Part shown: positions 8,579 to 20,046 of the stretch, piece by piece
How positions within the stretch are numbered: position 1 is the stretch's first letter
Layout: each line of letters opens with the position of its first letter
NCBI RefSeq assembly: GCF_013425525.1
Contig: NZ_JACCKA010000095.1
Location: 1-64,000 of the forward strand
Source of the DNA: Luteimonas salinisoli
GTDB lineage: Bacteria > Pseudomonadota > Gammaproteobacteria > Xanthomonadales > Xanthomonadaceae
Direction: 5' to 3'
DNA: 64,000 bases
The notes under the pieces: generated by a model
What the model saw: the letters and a program-made list of their open reading frames with translations, nothing else
The model's database searches: none
Told to the model about the DNA's origin: nothing
Translations under genes and position numbers: made by a program

Positions 8579-9762
8579 GCGGCACCGAACAGCAGCGCGC
8601 AGTTGTTGCCGCCGAAGCCGAAAGAATTGTTCATCGCGTAGCGGATGCGGGCGCGGGCATTGTCGAGGCGGATCTGCGGGCCGCAGGCGGAATCGCGCGC
8701 GCTGCTGTTGAGGGTGCCGGGCAGCAGCCCGTCGGCGAGCGCGATCAGCGCGAACACCGATTCGACGATGCCGGCGGCGCCCAGGGTATGGCCGGTCCAG
8801 CCCTTGGTCGAGCCGGCGTGCAGGCCGTCGCCGAACAGTGCGTCGACGGCGCGCGCCTCGACCGCATCGTTGGCCGGCGTGGCGGTGCCGTGCAGGTTGA
8901 GATAGCCGACCGCATCGGCGTCGACTCCGGCGCGCTGCAGCGCATCGCGCATCGCCAGGCGCGCGCCCAGGCCCTCGGGATGCGGCGCCGACATGTGGTG
9001 GGCGTCGCTGGACTCGCCATAGCCGCGCAGCAGCAGTGCGGCATCGTCGCCGCGCTCGAGCACCGCGAAGCCGCCGGCCTCGCCGAGCGACAGCCCGTCG
9101 CGGGCCGGATCGAACGGCCGCGCCGGTTGCGCCGAGACCAGACCCAGCGAGTTGAAGCCGAACAGCACGCTGCCGCAGAGGGTGTCCACGCCGCCGACCA
9201 GCGCCGCGTCGACGATGCCGGCGCGGATCAGCCGCGCCGCCTGCGCGAACACCTTGGCGCTGGACGAGCAGGCCGTGGCGACGGTGATGCAGGGGCCGCG
9301 CAATCCGGCGGCGTGGCGGACGAAATCGCCCAGCGAATGCGGCTGGTGCACGATCGGGCGCGCCAGGTCGGCGGGAAAGCGGCCATCCTCGAGCCGGGCG
9401 TAGGCGTCCTCGGTGGCGCCGATGCTGGAGGTGGAGGTGCCCACCACCACCGCCACGCGCGCGGCGCCATGGCGTTCGCGCACCGCGGCCACCGCGTCCA
9501 TCAGCCCGTCCTGCTGCAGCGCCAACCAGGCCAGGCGGTTGTTGCGGCATTCCCAGTTCCCGGCCCCGGCGGGCAGCGGCGCCTGTTCCAGGCCGTCCAC
9601 GCGGCCGATCCAGGTCTCGAGCGGATCGCTGCCGAAATCGTTGCGGCGCAGCCCGCTGCGGCGTTGCTCCAGCGCCTGGGCCTGGGCCGCCCTGCCGCGA
9701 CCCAGCGCGGTGGTGGCGGTGAAGGCGCGGATCGCCAGCGCCGGGATCGGGGACGACGACAT
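8575..9762 (-). CDS. Beta-ketoacyl-ACP synthase (aryl-polyene ketosynthase)
   Basis: A 395-residue condensing enzyme with the full catalytic set: the nucleophile in TACSSSAK (Cys165), His in LHGTATPAND and His in KGWTGHTLGAAG, plus a C-terminal NSFGFGGNNC. It performs decarboxylative condensation of malonyl-ACP with the growing chain. It is the first gene of the leftward operon that continues with the chain-length factor, GT2, halogenase and perhaps the antiporter. The start ATG at 9762 gives a normal FabF-length protein; the open frame upstream has no support. The short gap to the divergent gene at 9854 should hold the promoters. Confidence 0.9.
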   Translation of the reverse strand: MSSSPIPALAIRAFTATTALGRGRAAQAQALEQRRSGLRRNDFGSDPLETWIGRVDGLEQAPLPAGAGNWECRNNRLAWLALQQDGLMDAVAAVRERHGAARVAVVVGTSTSSIGATEDAYARLEDGRFPADLARPIVHQPHSLGDFVRHAAGLRGPCITVATACSSSAKVFAQAARLIRAGIVDAALVGGVDTLCGSVLFGFNSLGLVSAQPARPFDPARDGLSLGEAGGFAVLERGDDAALLLRGYGESSDAHHMSAPHPEGLGARLAMRDALQRAGVDADAVGYLNLHGTATPANDAVEARAVDALFGDGLHAGSTKGWTGHTLGAAGIVESVFALIALADGLLPGTLNSSARDSACGPQIRLDNARARIRYAMNNSFGFGGNNCALLFGAA

Positions 9763-9853
9763 CGACTGGGCGGGGCTCCGTGCCGGAAAGGCCGGGCAGT
9801 ATACGAGCCGCGACAGGGCTAGACTGTGAACCGTCCGGCCCCGGAGCGCCCGT

Positions 9854-10540
9854 TTGGCCAGCCGTCTCGCCCACCGCATCGGCCTGTTCATCGACCGCGA
9901 CGCGCTGCACGCGCTGGCGGTCGCGGCCGCGGCGTGCGCGCTCAGCCTGGGGCTGGTGTACCTGGCGTACTTCGTCCACGTGCTGCGCGTGGCGCGCACC
10001 GCGCCCTGCCTGCCGGGCCGCGGCGACTGCGTGCTGGTGTTCGGCAAGCACGCGCCGGGTGGCCGCATCGACGCCGATTTCGAGGCGCGCCTGGCGCGCA
10101 CGATGGCGCTCTGGCGGTTGCGCCCGCCGCGGCAGGTGGTGCTGCTCGGCGGTGGCCCGCCGGGCGTGCCGACCGAAGCCGAACTCGCGCGCGGCGCGCT
10201 GCTGGCGCTCGGCCTCGCCAACGATGCCCCGCTGCAGTTGGAGTCGCAGTCGCGCGACACCCTGCAGAACCTGCGCAACGCGCGCGAGATGCTGCGCGCC
10301 GACATCGCCCTGGGCACGGTGACCTTGCTCAGCAGCCGTTACCACCTGGCGCGCTGCGCGCTGCTCGCCCGCCAGCTCGGCCTGGAACCGGAGCTGTGCG
10401 CGGCCGAGCCGCAGTGGCGCTGGCGCCCTGTCGCGCTGTGGCGGGTGGCCGCCGAGGCGGCCTATGTGTGCTGGGCGGACATCGGCTCGCGCTGGGCGCG
10501 GCTGATCCGGCACCGGCGGATGCTGGCGCGGGTGAGCTGA
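9854..10540 (+). CDS. YdcF-like (DUF218) membrane-anchored protein
   Basis: A 228-residue protein with one N-terminal membrane helix (about residues 20-45) and a soluble DUF218 domain: CVLVFGKHAPGG at the start, VVLLGGGPPG in the middle, SRDTLQNLRNAREML and TLLSSRYHLARC later, all typical of the YdcF/ElyC/SanA family. These proteins are linked to cell-envelope metabolism, but the reaction is poorly defined. The start chosen is TTG; no in-frame ATG lies at a sensible place upstream. It is divergent from the polyene ketosynthase operon and may share its promoter region. Confidence 0.75.
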   Translation: MASRLAHRIGLFIDRDALHALAVAAAACALSLGLVYLAYFVHVLRVARTAPCLPGRGDCVLVFGKHAPGGRIDADFEARLARTMALWRLRPPRQVVLLGGGPPGVPTEAELARGALLALGLANDAPLQLESQSRDTLQNLRNAREMLRADIALGTVTLLSSRYHLARCALLARQLGLEPELCAAEPQWRWRPVALWRVAAEAAYVCWADIGSRWARLIRHRRMLARVS

Positions 10541-10586
10541 CGCGCGGCCACCGGAGGATCCGACCACGTCGCGGGCATCGGAGTCC

Positions 10587-10667
10587 CGTAGAGCCGAGCT
10601 TGCTCGGCTGTGCGGACCGGTGGTGGGCTCCGGAGCCGGGCGCAGCGGAGCAAGCTCCGCTCTACGG
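10587..10667. repeat. Double REP palindrome (GTAG-headed)
   Basis: Inverted pair with arms AGCCGAGC TT GCTCGGCT on the left and AGCGGAGC AA GCTCCGCT on the right, GTAG at the left end and CTAC at the right end. The order of the CCG-type and CGG-type arms is opposite to the copy at 3921, so the two arm types can occur in either order. Confidence 0.85.
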
Positions 10668-10737
10668 GGCAGGTTGGGGGGCCACGTTGCGGGCACTGGA
10701 GGGTTGGGCCGCCGTTGCGGGCTCCGAGGCCGGGCGC

Positions 10738-13287
<2,550 letters not shown>

Positions 13288-13330
13288 AGGCATCGATGCG
13301 GCCATCTCGAGCGCCGGCGACCGGCCGCCC

Positions 13331-14032
13331 TCAGCCGCGCGGCGGCGCCTTGCCGAACAGCAGTCGGCGCTCTTCCTCGCCGAGTGGCTTGCCGGCCTCC
13401 GGGTTGACCTGGCTGGTCAGCGCGTACGCGCGCTGCGTCGCCGGGCGTGCCGCGATCGCGGCATGCCAGCGCCGGACTTCGGCATAGGGCTGCAGGTCGA
13501 GCGGCGCCTTGTCGTAAGGGTCGATCCACGGATAGCTGGCCATGTCGGCGATGGTGTAATCGTCGCCGGCGATGAAGGCCCGGCCGGCCAGACGCTTGTC
13601 CAGCACGCCGAGCAGGCGCTGCGCCTCGTTGGTATAGCGCTCGATCGCATAGGGGATCGGGTCGGGCGCGTACACGTTGAAGTGCCCGTATTGCCCGGTC
13701 ATCGGCCCGAGGCCGCCCATCTGCCACATCAGCCACTGGTCGACCTCGACCTTGCGGCGCACGTCCGCGCCGAAGAAGCGGCCGGTCTTGTTGGCGAGGT
13801 AGAACAGGATCGCGCCGGATTCGAACACGCTGATCGGCTCCCCGCCATCCGCGGGCGCGTGGTCGACGATCGCCGGCATCTTGTTGTTGGGCGAGAACGC
13901 GAGGAAGCCGGGTTCGAACTGGTCGCCCTTGCCGATGTTCACCGGCTTGATGCGGTATTCGAGCTCCGCCTCCTCGAGGAACAGGGTGATCTTGTGGCCG
14001 TTGGGGGTGGGCCAGTAGTAGAGGTCGATCAT
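13331..14032 (-). CDS. Glutathione S-transferase, YfcG-like (nu class)
   Basis: A 233-residue two-domain GST. The N-terminal thioredoxin fold shows YYWPTPNGHKITLFLEE and SPNNKMPAIVDH (the cis-Pro site), and ESGAILFYLANK completes the glutathione site; the C-terminal all-alpha domain has the DYTIADMASYPW motif. The TPNGHK start is characteristic of YfcG/YghU-like disulfide-bond reductases, which act on glutathionyl disulfides in the cytoplasm. The ATG at 14032 gives the usual family start; a much longer open frame upstream is a high-GC artefact. It lies downstream of the GH3 gene in the same direction, with 167 bp between. Confidence 0.88.
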   Translation of the reverse strand: MIDLYYWPTPNGHKITLFLEEAELEYRIKPVNIGKGDQFEPGFLAFSPNNKMPAIVDHAPADGGEPISVFESGAILFYLANKTGRFFGADVRRKVEVDQWLMWQMGGLGPMTGQYGHFNVYAPDPIPYAIERYTNEAQRLLGVLDKRLAGRAFIAGDDYTIADMASYPWIDPYDKAPLDLQPYAEVRRWHAAIAARPATQRAYALTSQVNPEAGKPLGEEERRLLFGKAPPRG

Positions 14033-14199
14033 GGTCGGGCGCTCCGTGCGGGAGGACACGATTCTAGGCCCATGGATACGGCCCGGCTGCCCCCGCTTGC
14101 GGGCCGCTGTGTTGCAGCGCCCAGGTGGCCGGAGGCGACATCGGCGGAAAGGCCGGGGCGGCCGGCGTGGCGGCCGGCGCGCCCCGGTGGAGGAAGCGG

Positions 14200-16782
14200 C
14201 TACTGCGTGGCGCAGTCGACCTTGTGGTCGAAATCGGTACCCGGGGCGACGCGGCTGAGCGCGATCCGCGCGCCTGCGCCGGTACGCAGCGCGAACGGCA
14301 TGTCGAGTCGGGCGGTATCGGCGCCGGCCGCGCGCAGACACTTGAGCTGCACCCCCAGGCGCGTCCATTCGCCCTGCGGCAGCTTCGCCAGCGCATCGCC
14401 GATCGGCAGCGTTCCGACGCAGTCCGGACCGCAGCCGGCGAGCAACGTCGCCTCGCCGTCGGCGGGCAGCGCGTCCACGCGCACGGTCGCGACCACGAAC
14501 ACGTCGCCGTTGGTCTCCCGCTCCAGGTCGAGCGGGGTGTTGGCGCGCAGCTGCACCGTGCCGTCGCCGGACCAGGCGAACGCGCGCGCGCCCTCCTGGA
14601 TCTCGGTGTTGACCGCGGTCATGTCCAGGCTGCCGTCGGCGGTCCTCGCGGCCGGATGCACGACGTCGGTGGCGCTGTCGTCGGCGCCGACCAGGCGCAG
14701 GGTCAGCCCGGTGGTCGCCACGCCGCGCTCGAACCAGGCGTTGCTGCGCGCCGCCTCGGGGTCGACGCCCGGTTCCTCGGACAGCGGGGCGAGGTCGCCG
14801 TCGTCGGCGTAGGTCAGGCCGAAGCCAAATGCGAACAGCGGGTCGTAGTCCTCCTGGCCGTGGTTGTTCGCGAACTGGTCGGCGCGGCGCGGCCACGAGT
14901 AGCTCAGCTTGCCCTTGAAATCGTGCTGGACGCTGTCGTCGGCGCCGCGCAGCAGCACGTCGGCGACGCCGCCGCCCTCCGAGCCGGGCAGCCATGCGGC
15001 GACGAAGGCGTCGGCGGCGTTGATTTCGCGGTTCAGCCACAGCGGCCGTCCGCTGAGGAACACCGCCACCACCGGGATGCCGTCGGCCTTGAGCTTGCGG
15101 ATCAGCTCGAGGTCGCCGGAGTTGCCGCCCTGGAACATGAGGTCCGGCAGGTCGCCCTGGAATTCGGCATAGGGCTCCTCGCCGAACACCACGATCGCCA
15201 CGTCCGGCTTGCGCGCATAGTCGCCCTCGACCGCCAGCTCGGCGCGGCCGCCGGCCGCTTCGACCTGCGCCTTCAGCCCGTCCCAGATCGAGTCCGCATT
15301 GGGGAAGTCCTCGCGCCGGGTATCCGTGCCTTGCCAGGTCAACGTCCAACCGCCGGCCTGCTTGCTCAGGTCGTCCGCGCCGTCGCCCGCGACCAGCACG
15401 CTGGACTTCGGCGACAGCGGCAGGATGCCGCCCTGGTTCTTCAGCAGCACCAGCGATTCGCGCACCGCCCGGCGTGCAACCTCGCGGTGCTCCGGCGCGC
15501 CGAGCAGCTCGAACCGGCCGCCGAGCGCACGCTCGGAGGGCTTCGGCTTCTCGAACAGGTTGGCGCGGAACTTCACCCGCAGGATGCGGCGCACCGCGTC
15601 GTCGAGGCGTTCCATCGGGATCGTGCCCGCCTGGACGTGCGCGAGCGTGGACTCGTACATGCCCTTCCAGGTGTCCGGCGCCATCGCCATGTCGAGGCCG
15701 GCGTTGAAGGTCTGCGCGCAATCGACGTTGGTGCAGCCGCGGACCTGGCCATGGCCGTTCCAGTCGCCGACGATGAAGCCGCCGAAGTTCATCCGCTCCT
15801 TCAGCACGTCGGTCAGCAGCGGCCCGTGCCCGTGCATCTTCTCGCCGTGGAAGCTGTTGAACGAGGCCATCACCGCCTGCGCGCCGGCCGCGATCGCCGG
15901 CACGTAGCCGGCGGCGTGGATGTCGCGCAGCTGCGCCTGGCTCACCACCGTGTCGCCCTGGTCCTTGCCGTCGCTGGTGCCGCCGTCGCCGAGGTAGTGC
16001 TTGACCGAACTCATCACGTGATGATCGTCGAGGAACTCGGGCGTGCCGGGCTTGCCCTGCAGGCCTTCGACGAACACCCCGGCGTAGCTGGCGACCAGCT
16101 CCGGATCCTCCGAATAGCCCTCGTAGGCGCGGCCCCAGCGGTCGTCCTGCGGCACCGCGACGGTGGGCGCGAAGGTCCACTCCATGCCGGTGGTGCGCGT
16201 CTCGATCGCGGTAATGCGGGCGATCTCGTGCAGCAGCTCCGGGTTGCGGGTGGCGCCGAGGCCGATGTTGTGCGGAAACAGCGTGGCGCCGACGATGTTG
16301 CTCTGGCCGTGCATGGCGTCGATGCCCCAGATGATCGGGATCGCCTTGCCGCCGCCGCTGGTGTCCATCGAGGCTTCCCAGAACGCGTCGGCCAGATCCA
16401 GCCAGTCCTGCGGCGGGGCGTCGTAGCGGCCGCCCGGATCCGAGCCGCCGCCGGCGAGGATCGAGCCGAGCCGGTACTTGCGCACGTCCTCCGGGGTGAT
16501 GCTGTCGATGTCGCCCTGGATGATCTGGCCGACCTTCTCCTCCACCGTCATCGTCGCCAGCAGCGCGTCGATCCGGTTCTCCAGGTCCGGATCCGCCGCC
16601 AGCGGCCAGTCCACCTCGGGCCACTGGGCGGAATCGATCTCGGCGCTCGGCGCCCCGCCGTCGGCGGTGGGCGGCGATGCGGCCGCGGCGTCGGTGTCGT
16701 CGCCGGACGGCGTGCAGCCGGCCAGCGCCAGGGCCAGGGCCAGTACGCCGATGCGCAGGCGCGCGTTCCAGGTCGTGGGCAT
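14200..16782 (-). CDS. GH3 beta-glucosidase-type lipoprotein
   Basis: An 860-residue GH3 enzyme with a lipoprotein signal (RIGVLALALALAGC) and an acidic Ala-rich linker. The N-terminal TIM barrel has the substrate motif IPIIWGIDAMHGQ and SSVKHYLGDG. The nucleophile Asp lies in GFIVGDWNGHGQ, and the (alpha/beta)6 domain follows with ESLVLLKNQGGILPL. The C-terminal 150 residues form an extra beta-rich, carbohydrate-binding-like domain, as in ExoP-type glucan 1,4-beta-glucosidases. It should split off terminal beta-glucose in the periplasm. A LacI-type operator lies about 42 bp upstream and a LacI gene is divergent, so local repression is likely. Confidence 0.9.
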   Translation of the reverse strand: MPTTWNARLRIGVLALALALAGCTPSGDDTDAAAASPPTADGGAPSAEIDSAQWPEVDWPLAADPDLENRIDALLATMTVEEKVGQIIQGDIDSITPEDVRKYRLGSILAGGGSDPGGRYDAPPQDWLDLADAFWEASMDTSGGGKAIPIIWGIDAMHGQSNIVGATLFPHNIGLGATRNPELLHEIARITAIETRTTGMEWTFAPTVAVPQDDRWGRAYEGYSEDPELVASYAGVFVEGLQGKPGTPEFLDDHHVMSSVKHYLGDGGTSDGKDQGDTVVSQAQLRDIHAAGYVPAIAAGAQAVMASFNSFHGEKMHGHGPLLTDVLKERMNFGGFIVGDWNGHGQVRGCTNVDCAQTFNAGLDMAMAPDTWKGMYESTLAHVQAGTIPMERLDDAVRRILRVKFRANLFEKPKPSERALGGRFELLGAPEHREVARRAVRESLVLLKNQGGILPLSPKSSVLVAGDGADDLSKQAGGWTLTWQGTDTRREDFPNADSIWDGLKAQVEAAGGRAELAVEGDYARKPDVAIVVFGEEPYAEFQGDLPDLMFQGGNSGDLELIRKLKADGIPVVAVFLSGRPLWLNREINAADAFVAAWLPGSEGGGVADVLLRGADDSVQHDFKGKLSYSWPRRADQFANNHGQEDYDPLFAFGFGLTYADDGDLAPLSEEPGVDPEAARSNAWFERGVATTGLTLRLVGADDSATDVVHPAARTADGSLDMTAVNTEIQEGARAFAWSGDGTVQLRANTPLDLERETNGDVFVVATVRVDALPADGEATLLAGCGPDCVGTLPIGDALAKLPQGEWTRLGVQLKCLRAAGADTARLDMPFALRTGAGARIALSRVAPGTDFDHKVDCATQ

Positions 16783-16823
16783 CAGGGGTGTTCTCCGCGG
16801 TGGTGGGCCGGCGGCCCGATGGA

Positions 16824-16837
16824 TGACAGCGTTGTCA
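16824..16837. promoter_or_regulatory. LacI-type operator upstream of the GH3 gene
   Basis: The sequence TGACAGCGTTGTCA is a 14-bp near-palindrome (12 of 14 positions symmetrical) with a central CG, as in LacI-family operators. It lies in the gap between the GH3 start and the divergent LacI gene. An identical copy lies upstream of the TBDT gene at 55805. Binding by the adjacent LacI protein is inferred. Confidence 0.7.
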
Positions 16838-17051
16838 AGATGTGGGCAGAATAGCCCCAAGCTGCCGGCGATGCTTGTTGCATCACGGAAAAATGCCGGT
16901 GGACCATGCCGGGGACGGCATCGGCGAAGCACCCATGGAGGAAACGCCCCGATGAATCCGTTCCCACCGCCGCGGCACGCGCGCTGACATGCGTGCGCGC
17001 GTGCATCTGGCAGAATCGCAGCCGGTCGTGGCCGAGCCGGGACGAGGCAAC

Positions 17052-18062
17052 ATGCGAATCCGCATCGAGGACGTGGCCGCCGCCGCCGGCGTGTCGATGA
17101 AGACCGTCTCGCGCGTGCTCAATCACGAGCCGAACGTCGCCGAAGCGACCCGGCAGCGGGTCGAGGCGATCGTCGAGCAGCTGCACTACCGCCCGCACCC
17201 CTCGGCGCGCACGCTGGCCGGCCGGCGGTCCTACCTGGTGGCGATGCTGTACGACAACCCGTCCAGCAACTACCTGATGGAGGTGGAGCTGGGGGTGCTC
17301 GACGCCTGCCAGGCGCACCACTACAACCTGATGCTGGCGCCGCTGGTCTACGACGCGCGCGACATCGTCGCCAAGGTCGAGGCGCTGATCGACCAGTCGC
17401 GGCTCGACGGCGTGGTGCTGACCCCGCCGATCACCGACGACCCCGCGCTGCTGCAGCGGCTCGACGAACTGGGCGTGCCGTACGCCAGCATCTCGCCGAT
17501 GGAGGGGCATCGCCGCATCGGCGTGACCGTGGACGAGCAGAGCGCGGTGGCGGAGATGATCGCGCACCTGGTGCAGCTGGGCCACCGCCGCATCGCCCAC
17601 ATCAAGGGCCATCCGGCGCACGGCGCCAGCGGCTGGCGGCTGGCCGGCTACCGCGAAGGGCTGAAGCGCGCCGGCATCCGCTTCGATCCCGCGCTGGTGG
17701 CCGAAGGCGAGTTCTACTTCGACTCCGGCGTCGCCGCGACCGACCGCCTGCTCGACCTCGCGCGTCCGCCGACCGCGATCTTCGCCGCCAACGACGACAT
17801 GGCCGCCGGCGCCATCTCCGCGATCTGCGAACGCGGTCTGTCGGTGCCTGGCGACGTCTCGGTCTGCGGCTTCGACGACACCCCGATCGCGCGGCACATC
17901 TATCCGGCGCTGACCACGGTGCGCCAGCCGACCCGCGACATGGGCAAGCTGGCCGGCATCGAACTGCTCAAGGCGATCCGCGAGCGCGACGCCGGGGCGA
18001 TGGTGATGGTGCCCTACACCCTGCAGCTGCGGCGTTCGACCGGGCCGGCGCCGACGCGCTGA
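17052..18062 (+). CDS. LacI-family transcriptional regulator
   Basis: A 336-residue repressor. The N-terminal helix-turn-helix reads [21 protein letters not shown], followed by the hinge helix ([12 protein letters not shown]) and a periplasmic-binding-protein-like sensor domain with [15 protein letters not shown] and [14 protein letters not shown] near the C-terminal half, ending in [20 protein letters not shown] at 17052 is chosen because it starts exactly at the HTH domain; ATG at 16989 would add 21 residues. It resembles regulators of beta-glucoside or plant-polysaccharide genes in xanthomonads. The TGACAGCGTTGTCA site beside the GH3 gene is a good candidate operator. Confidence 0.88.
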   Translation: MRIRIEDVAAAAGVSMKTVSRVLNHEPNVAEATRQRVEAIVEQLHYRPHPSARTLAGRRSYLVAMLYDNPSSNYLMEVELGVLDACQAHHYNLMLAPLVYDARDIVAKVEALIDQSRLDGVVLTPPITDDPALLQRLDELGVPYASISPMEGHRRIGVTVDEQSAVAEMIAHLVQLGHRRIAHIKGHPAHGASGWRLAGYREGLKRAGIRFDPALVAEGEFYFDSGVAATDRLLDLARPPTAIFAANDDMAAGAISAICERGLSVPGDVSVCGFDDTPIARHIYPALTTVRQPTRDMGKLAGIELLKAIRERDAGAMVMVPYTLQLRRSTGPAPTR

Positions 18063-18132
18063 GTTGCGCGGGGCGAGCCATGGAAGCCTTGCGCGACGGC
18101 GGGACGCGCACGGCCGCCGCCGCAAACGCCTT

Positions 18133-19053
18133 TCAGGCCAGCCCACGGCGGCGCGCCAGCAGGTACAGGCCGTCGGCGGCCAGCTGCTCGGAATGGCGGC
18201 GGGTGTCGACGCCGAGAGCGGCGAAGGCGCGGGCGTAGGCGTCGAGCAGCCCCTCGTTGCCGACCAGGTGCAGCGGGGCGCCGGCGGCGGGCGCGCAGGC
18301 GGGCAGCAGCGAGCGGACTTCGTGCCCGATCAGCAGGCCCGACAGGTACGAGGCCAGGTGCTGCGGCAGCAGGCCCTCGAACAGAACCTGGGCGCGCGCG
18401 CCGAACAGATGGTGCAGCAGGCCGCCGCCGGCGGCGCTGTCGCGCAGGCCACGGTCGAATGCCTCGGTCTCGGCGGTGGCCGTGCCGATGCCGTTGTGGC
18501 CCGTGCCCGTGGGCGCCAGTTCCGCCAGGGTGCCGTGCCGGCGCAGCAGGTCGAACAGTTCGCCGGTCATCGCGGTCGCGATCGAGGCGATGCGGCCGTC
18601 GTCCGCCGCCACCCACTTGCTGTGGGTGCCCGGCAGGCAGATCGCGTGGCGGCCGCCGCCGAGCCGTTCGAGCAGCGCCAGTACCTGGCTCTCCTCGCCG
18701 CGCATCGTGTCGCCGGGATGCGCAGACCTGCGGTCGGCCATTCCGGGGACCAGCCACAGCCGGCGCGCCGGCAGTCGCGCCGCCTCGCCGCCGCAGAGCG
18801 CCGCCGCCAGGGCGTCGATGCCGGCGGGACAGGCCACGTACGGCACTTCCTGCCAGCCGTGGCGGCTGCCGACCATCCCGCACAGCAGCACCAGCTCTTC
18901 GTCCCAGTCGTCGATGCAGGCGCGCAGCGTCTCCGCGTGGCGGCCGCGACAGGCGGTCGCGCCATCGTCCGAGCGCCGCTGTTCCAGGATCGTGCCGGCG
19001 GCGTCCAGGCGATAGGCGCGCAGGCGCGAGGTGCCCCAGTCGACCGCGATCAT
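18133..19053 (-). CDS. dgoK: 2-dehydro-3-deoxygalactonokinase
   Basis: A 306-residue sugar-acid kinase of the DgoK family. The start MIAVDWGTSRLRAYRLD is the phosphate-binding loop of this family, ICLPGTHSKWV and MTGELFDLLRRHGTL lie in the middle, and HLVGNEGLLDAYARAF near the C-terminus. It phosphorylates 2-keto-3-deoxy-galactonate with ATP in the De Ley-Doudoroff galactose route. ATG at 19053 gives the family start; the open frame further upstream runs into dgoA. It lies 22 bp after dgoA in the same direction, so they form an operon. It ends convergently with the LacI gene. Confidence 0.9.
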   Translation of the reverse strand: MIAVDWGTSRLRAYRLDAAGTILEQRRSDDGATACRGRHAETLRACIDDWDEELVLLCGMVGSRHGWQEVPYVACPAGIDALAAALCGGEAARLPARRLWLVPGMADRRSAHPGDTMRGEESQVLALLERLGGGRHAICLPGTHSKWVAADDGRIASIATAMTGELFDLLRRHGTLAELAPTGTGHNGIGTATAETEAFDRGLRDSAAGGGLLHHLFGARAQVLFEGLLPQHLASYLSGLLIGHEVRSLLPACAPAAGAPLHLVGNEGLLDAYARAFAALGVDTRRHSEQLAADGLYLLARRRGLA

Positions 19054-19075
19054 TGCGCCCGCCGCGGTGCGAGCG

Positions 19076-19693
19076 TCATGGCAGGGCTTCCAGGCAGGCC
19101 TGCCGGAACGCGCACGCGTTCTCTCGCGTGCGCTCGGCCGGCTGCCCGGGGCGATAGAGCTCGCCGCCGATGCCGGCGCCGCTGCAGCCGGCAGAGAGAT
19201 AGGCGCCGAGCGCGGTCGCGGCGACGCCGCCGACGGCGAACACGGGGACGGGCGGCAGCACCGCGCGCAACGCGCGCACGTGGGCCGGTCCGTAGCTGGA
19301 GGCGGGGAACAGCTTGAGCATCTGCGCGCCGGCGTCGAGCGCGGCGAACGCTTCGGTGGGCGTGGCGAAGCCGGCGACCACCTGCAGGCCGCGCGCCACC
19401 GCATGGCGGATCAGCGCCGGATCGGCATGCGGGGTGACGATGAAGCGCGCGCCCAGCGCGGCCAGCGCGTCGGCATCGGCCGGGCGCAGCACGGTGCCGC
19501 CGCCGATCCAGGCGCGATCGCCGAAGGCGCGCACGGCGCTGCCGATGCTGTCGGCCCAGTCGGGCGAAGTGAGCGGGATCTCGATCGCATCGAACCCCTC
19601 GTCCACCAGCGCAGCCACGTGCGCCGGCACCTGCTGCGGCAGGATGCCGCGCAGGATGGCGATCAGCGGCAACCGGAACGGGTGACCGCTCAT
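19076..19693 (-). CDS. dgoA: 2-dehydro-3-deoxy-6-phosphogalactonate aldolase
   Basis: A 205-residue class I aldolase of the KDPG/KDPGal type. The start PLIAILRGILPQQVPAHV, the Glu in AIEIPLTSPD, the Schiff-base Lys in MLKLFPASSYG and the phosphate-binding GCSGAGIGGELYRPG are all family motifs. It cleaves KDPGal to pyruvate and glyceraldehyde 3-phosphate, the step after DgoK. The first gene of a two-gene operon with dgoK, divergent from a LysR regulator. In this window it would consume galactose released by the GH35 and GH2 enzymes of the xyloglucan locus; that link is inferred. Confidence 0.92.
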   Translation of the reverse strand: MSGHPFRLPLIAILRGILPQQVPAHVAALVDEGFDAIEIPLTSPDWADSIGSAVRAFGDRAWIGGGTVLRPADADALAALGARFIVTPHADPALIRHAVARGLQVVAGFATPTEAFAALDAGAQMLKLFPASSYGPAHVRALRAVLPPVPVFAVGGVAATALGAYLSAGCSGAGIGGELYRPGQPAERTRENACAFRQACLEALP

Positions 19694-20046
19694 GCGCGGC
19701 GGCGCGGCGCCGTCGACGGGCGGGCGCGCCGCGCGGCACTGCACGAAACGCGACTGCCGATGGGATGCGCCATGGACCCTCCTCCTGGCATGAGCCTGCG
19801 GCGGCAGCGGGGCCTGCGCGCCATCCTGCGCCGGACGCCCCGCCGGAACGCCGGACCCGAACGCTCGCCCCGGCGGGGCCGGCGATCCGGCTTTAAGCCT
19901 TGCCCGCAAACCTATGTTCGACAAATGAAATTTTCAGCAGATACTATTCCGCCTGCGAATACGTATCATCGGTCGCGCGTCCGCGAACGACGACTGCCGC
20001 TCGGGCACGCGCCGCAACCGCATCGCCATCTGGGAGGGTAGTCCGC
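19694..20046. promoter_or_regulatory. Divergent promoter region of dgoA-dgoK and the LysR gene
   Basis: A 353-bp gap between divergent starts. The part from about 19905 to 19975 is clearly AT-rich compared with the surroundings and includes the small palindrome ATACGTAT near 19959, a plausible LysR-type site. I see no riboswitch or RNA gene in it. Promoter elements cannot be placed with certainty. Confidence 0.5.

Noticed and set aside
13331-16624. A long minus-strand frame joining the GST to the GH3 region as one 1097-codon gene
   Set aside because: Only the last 233 codons match a family (GST) and the upstream part is the GH3 gene read in the wrong frame. The GST has its own ATG at 14032.
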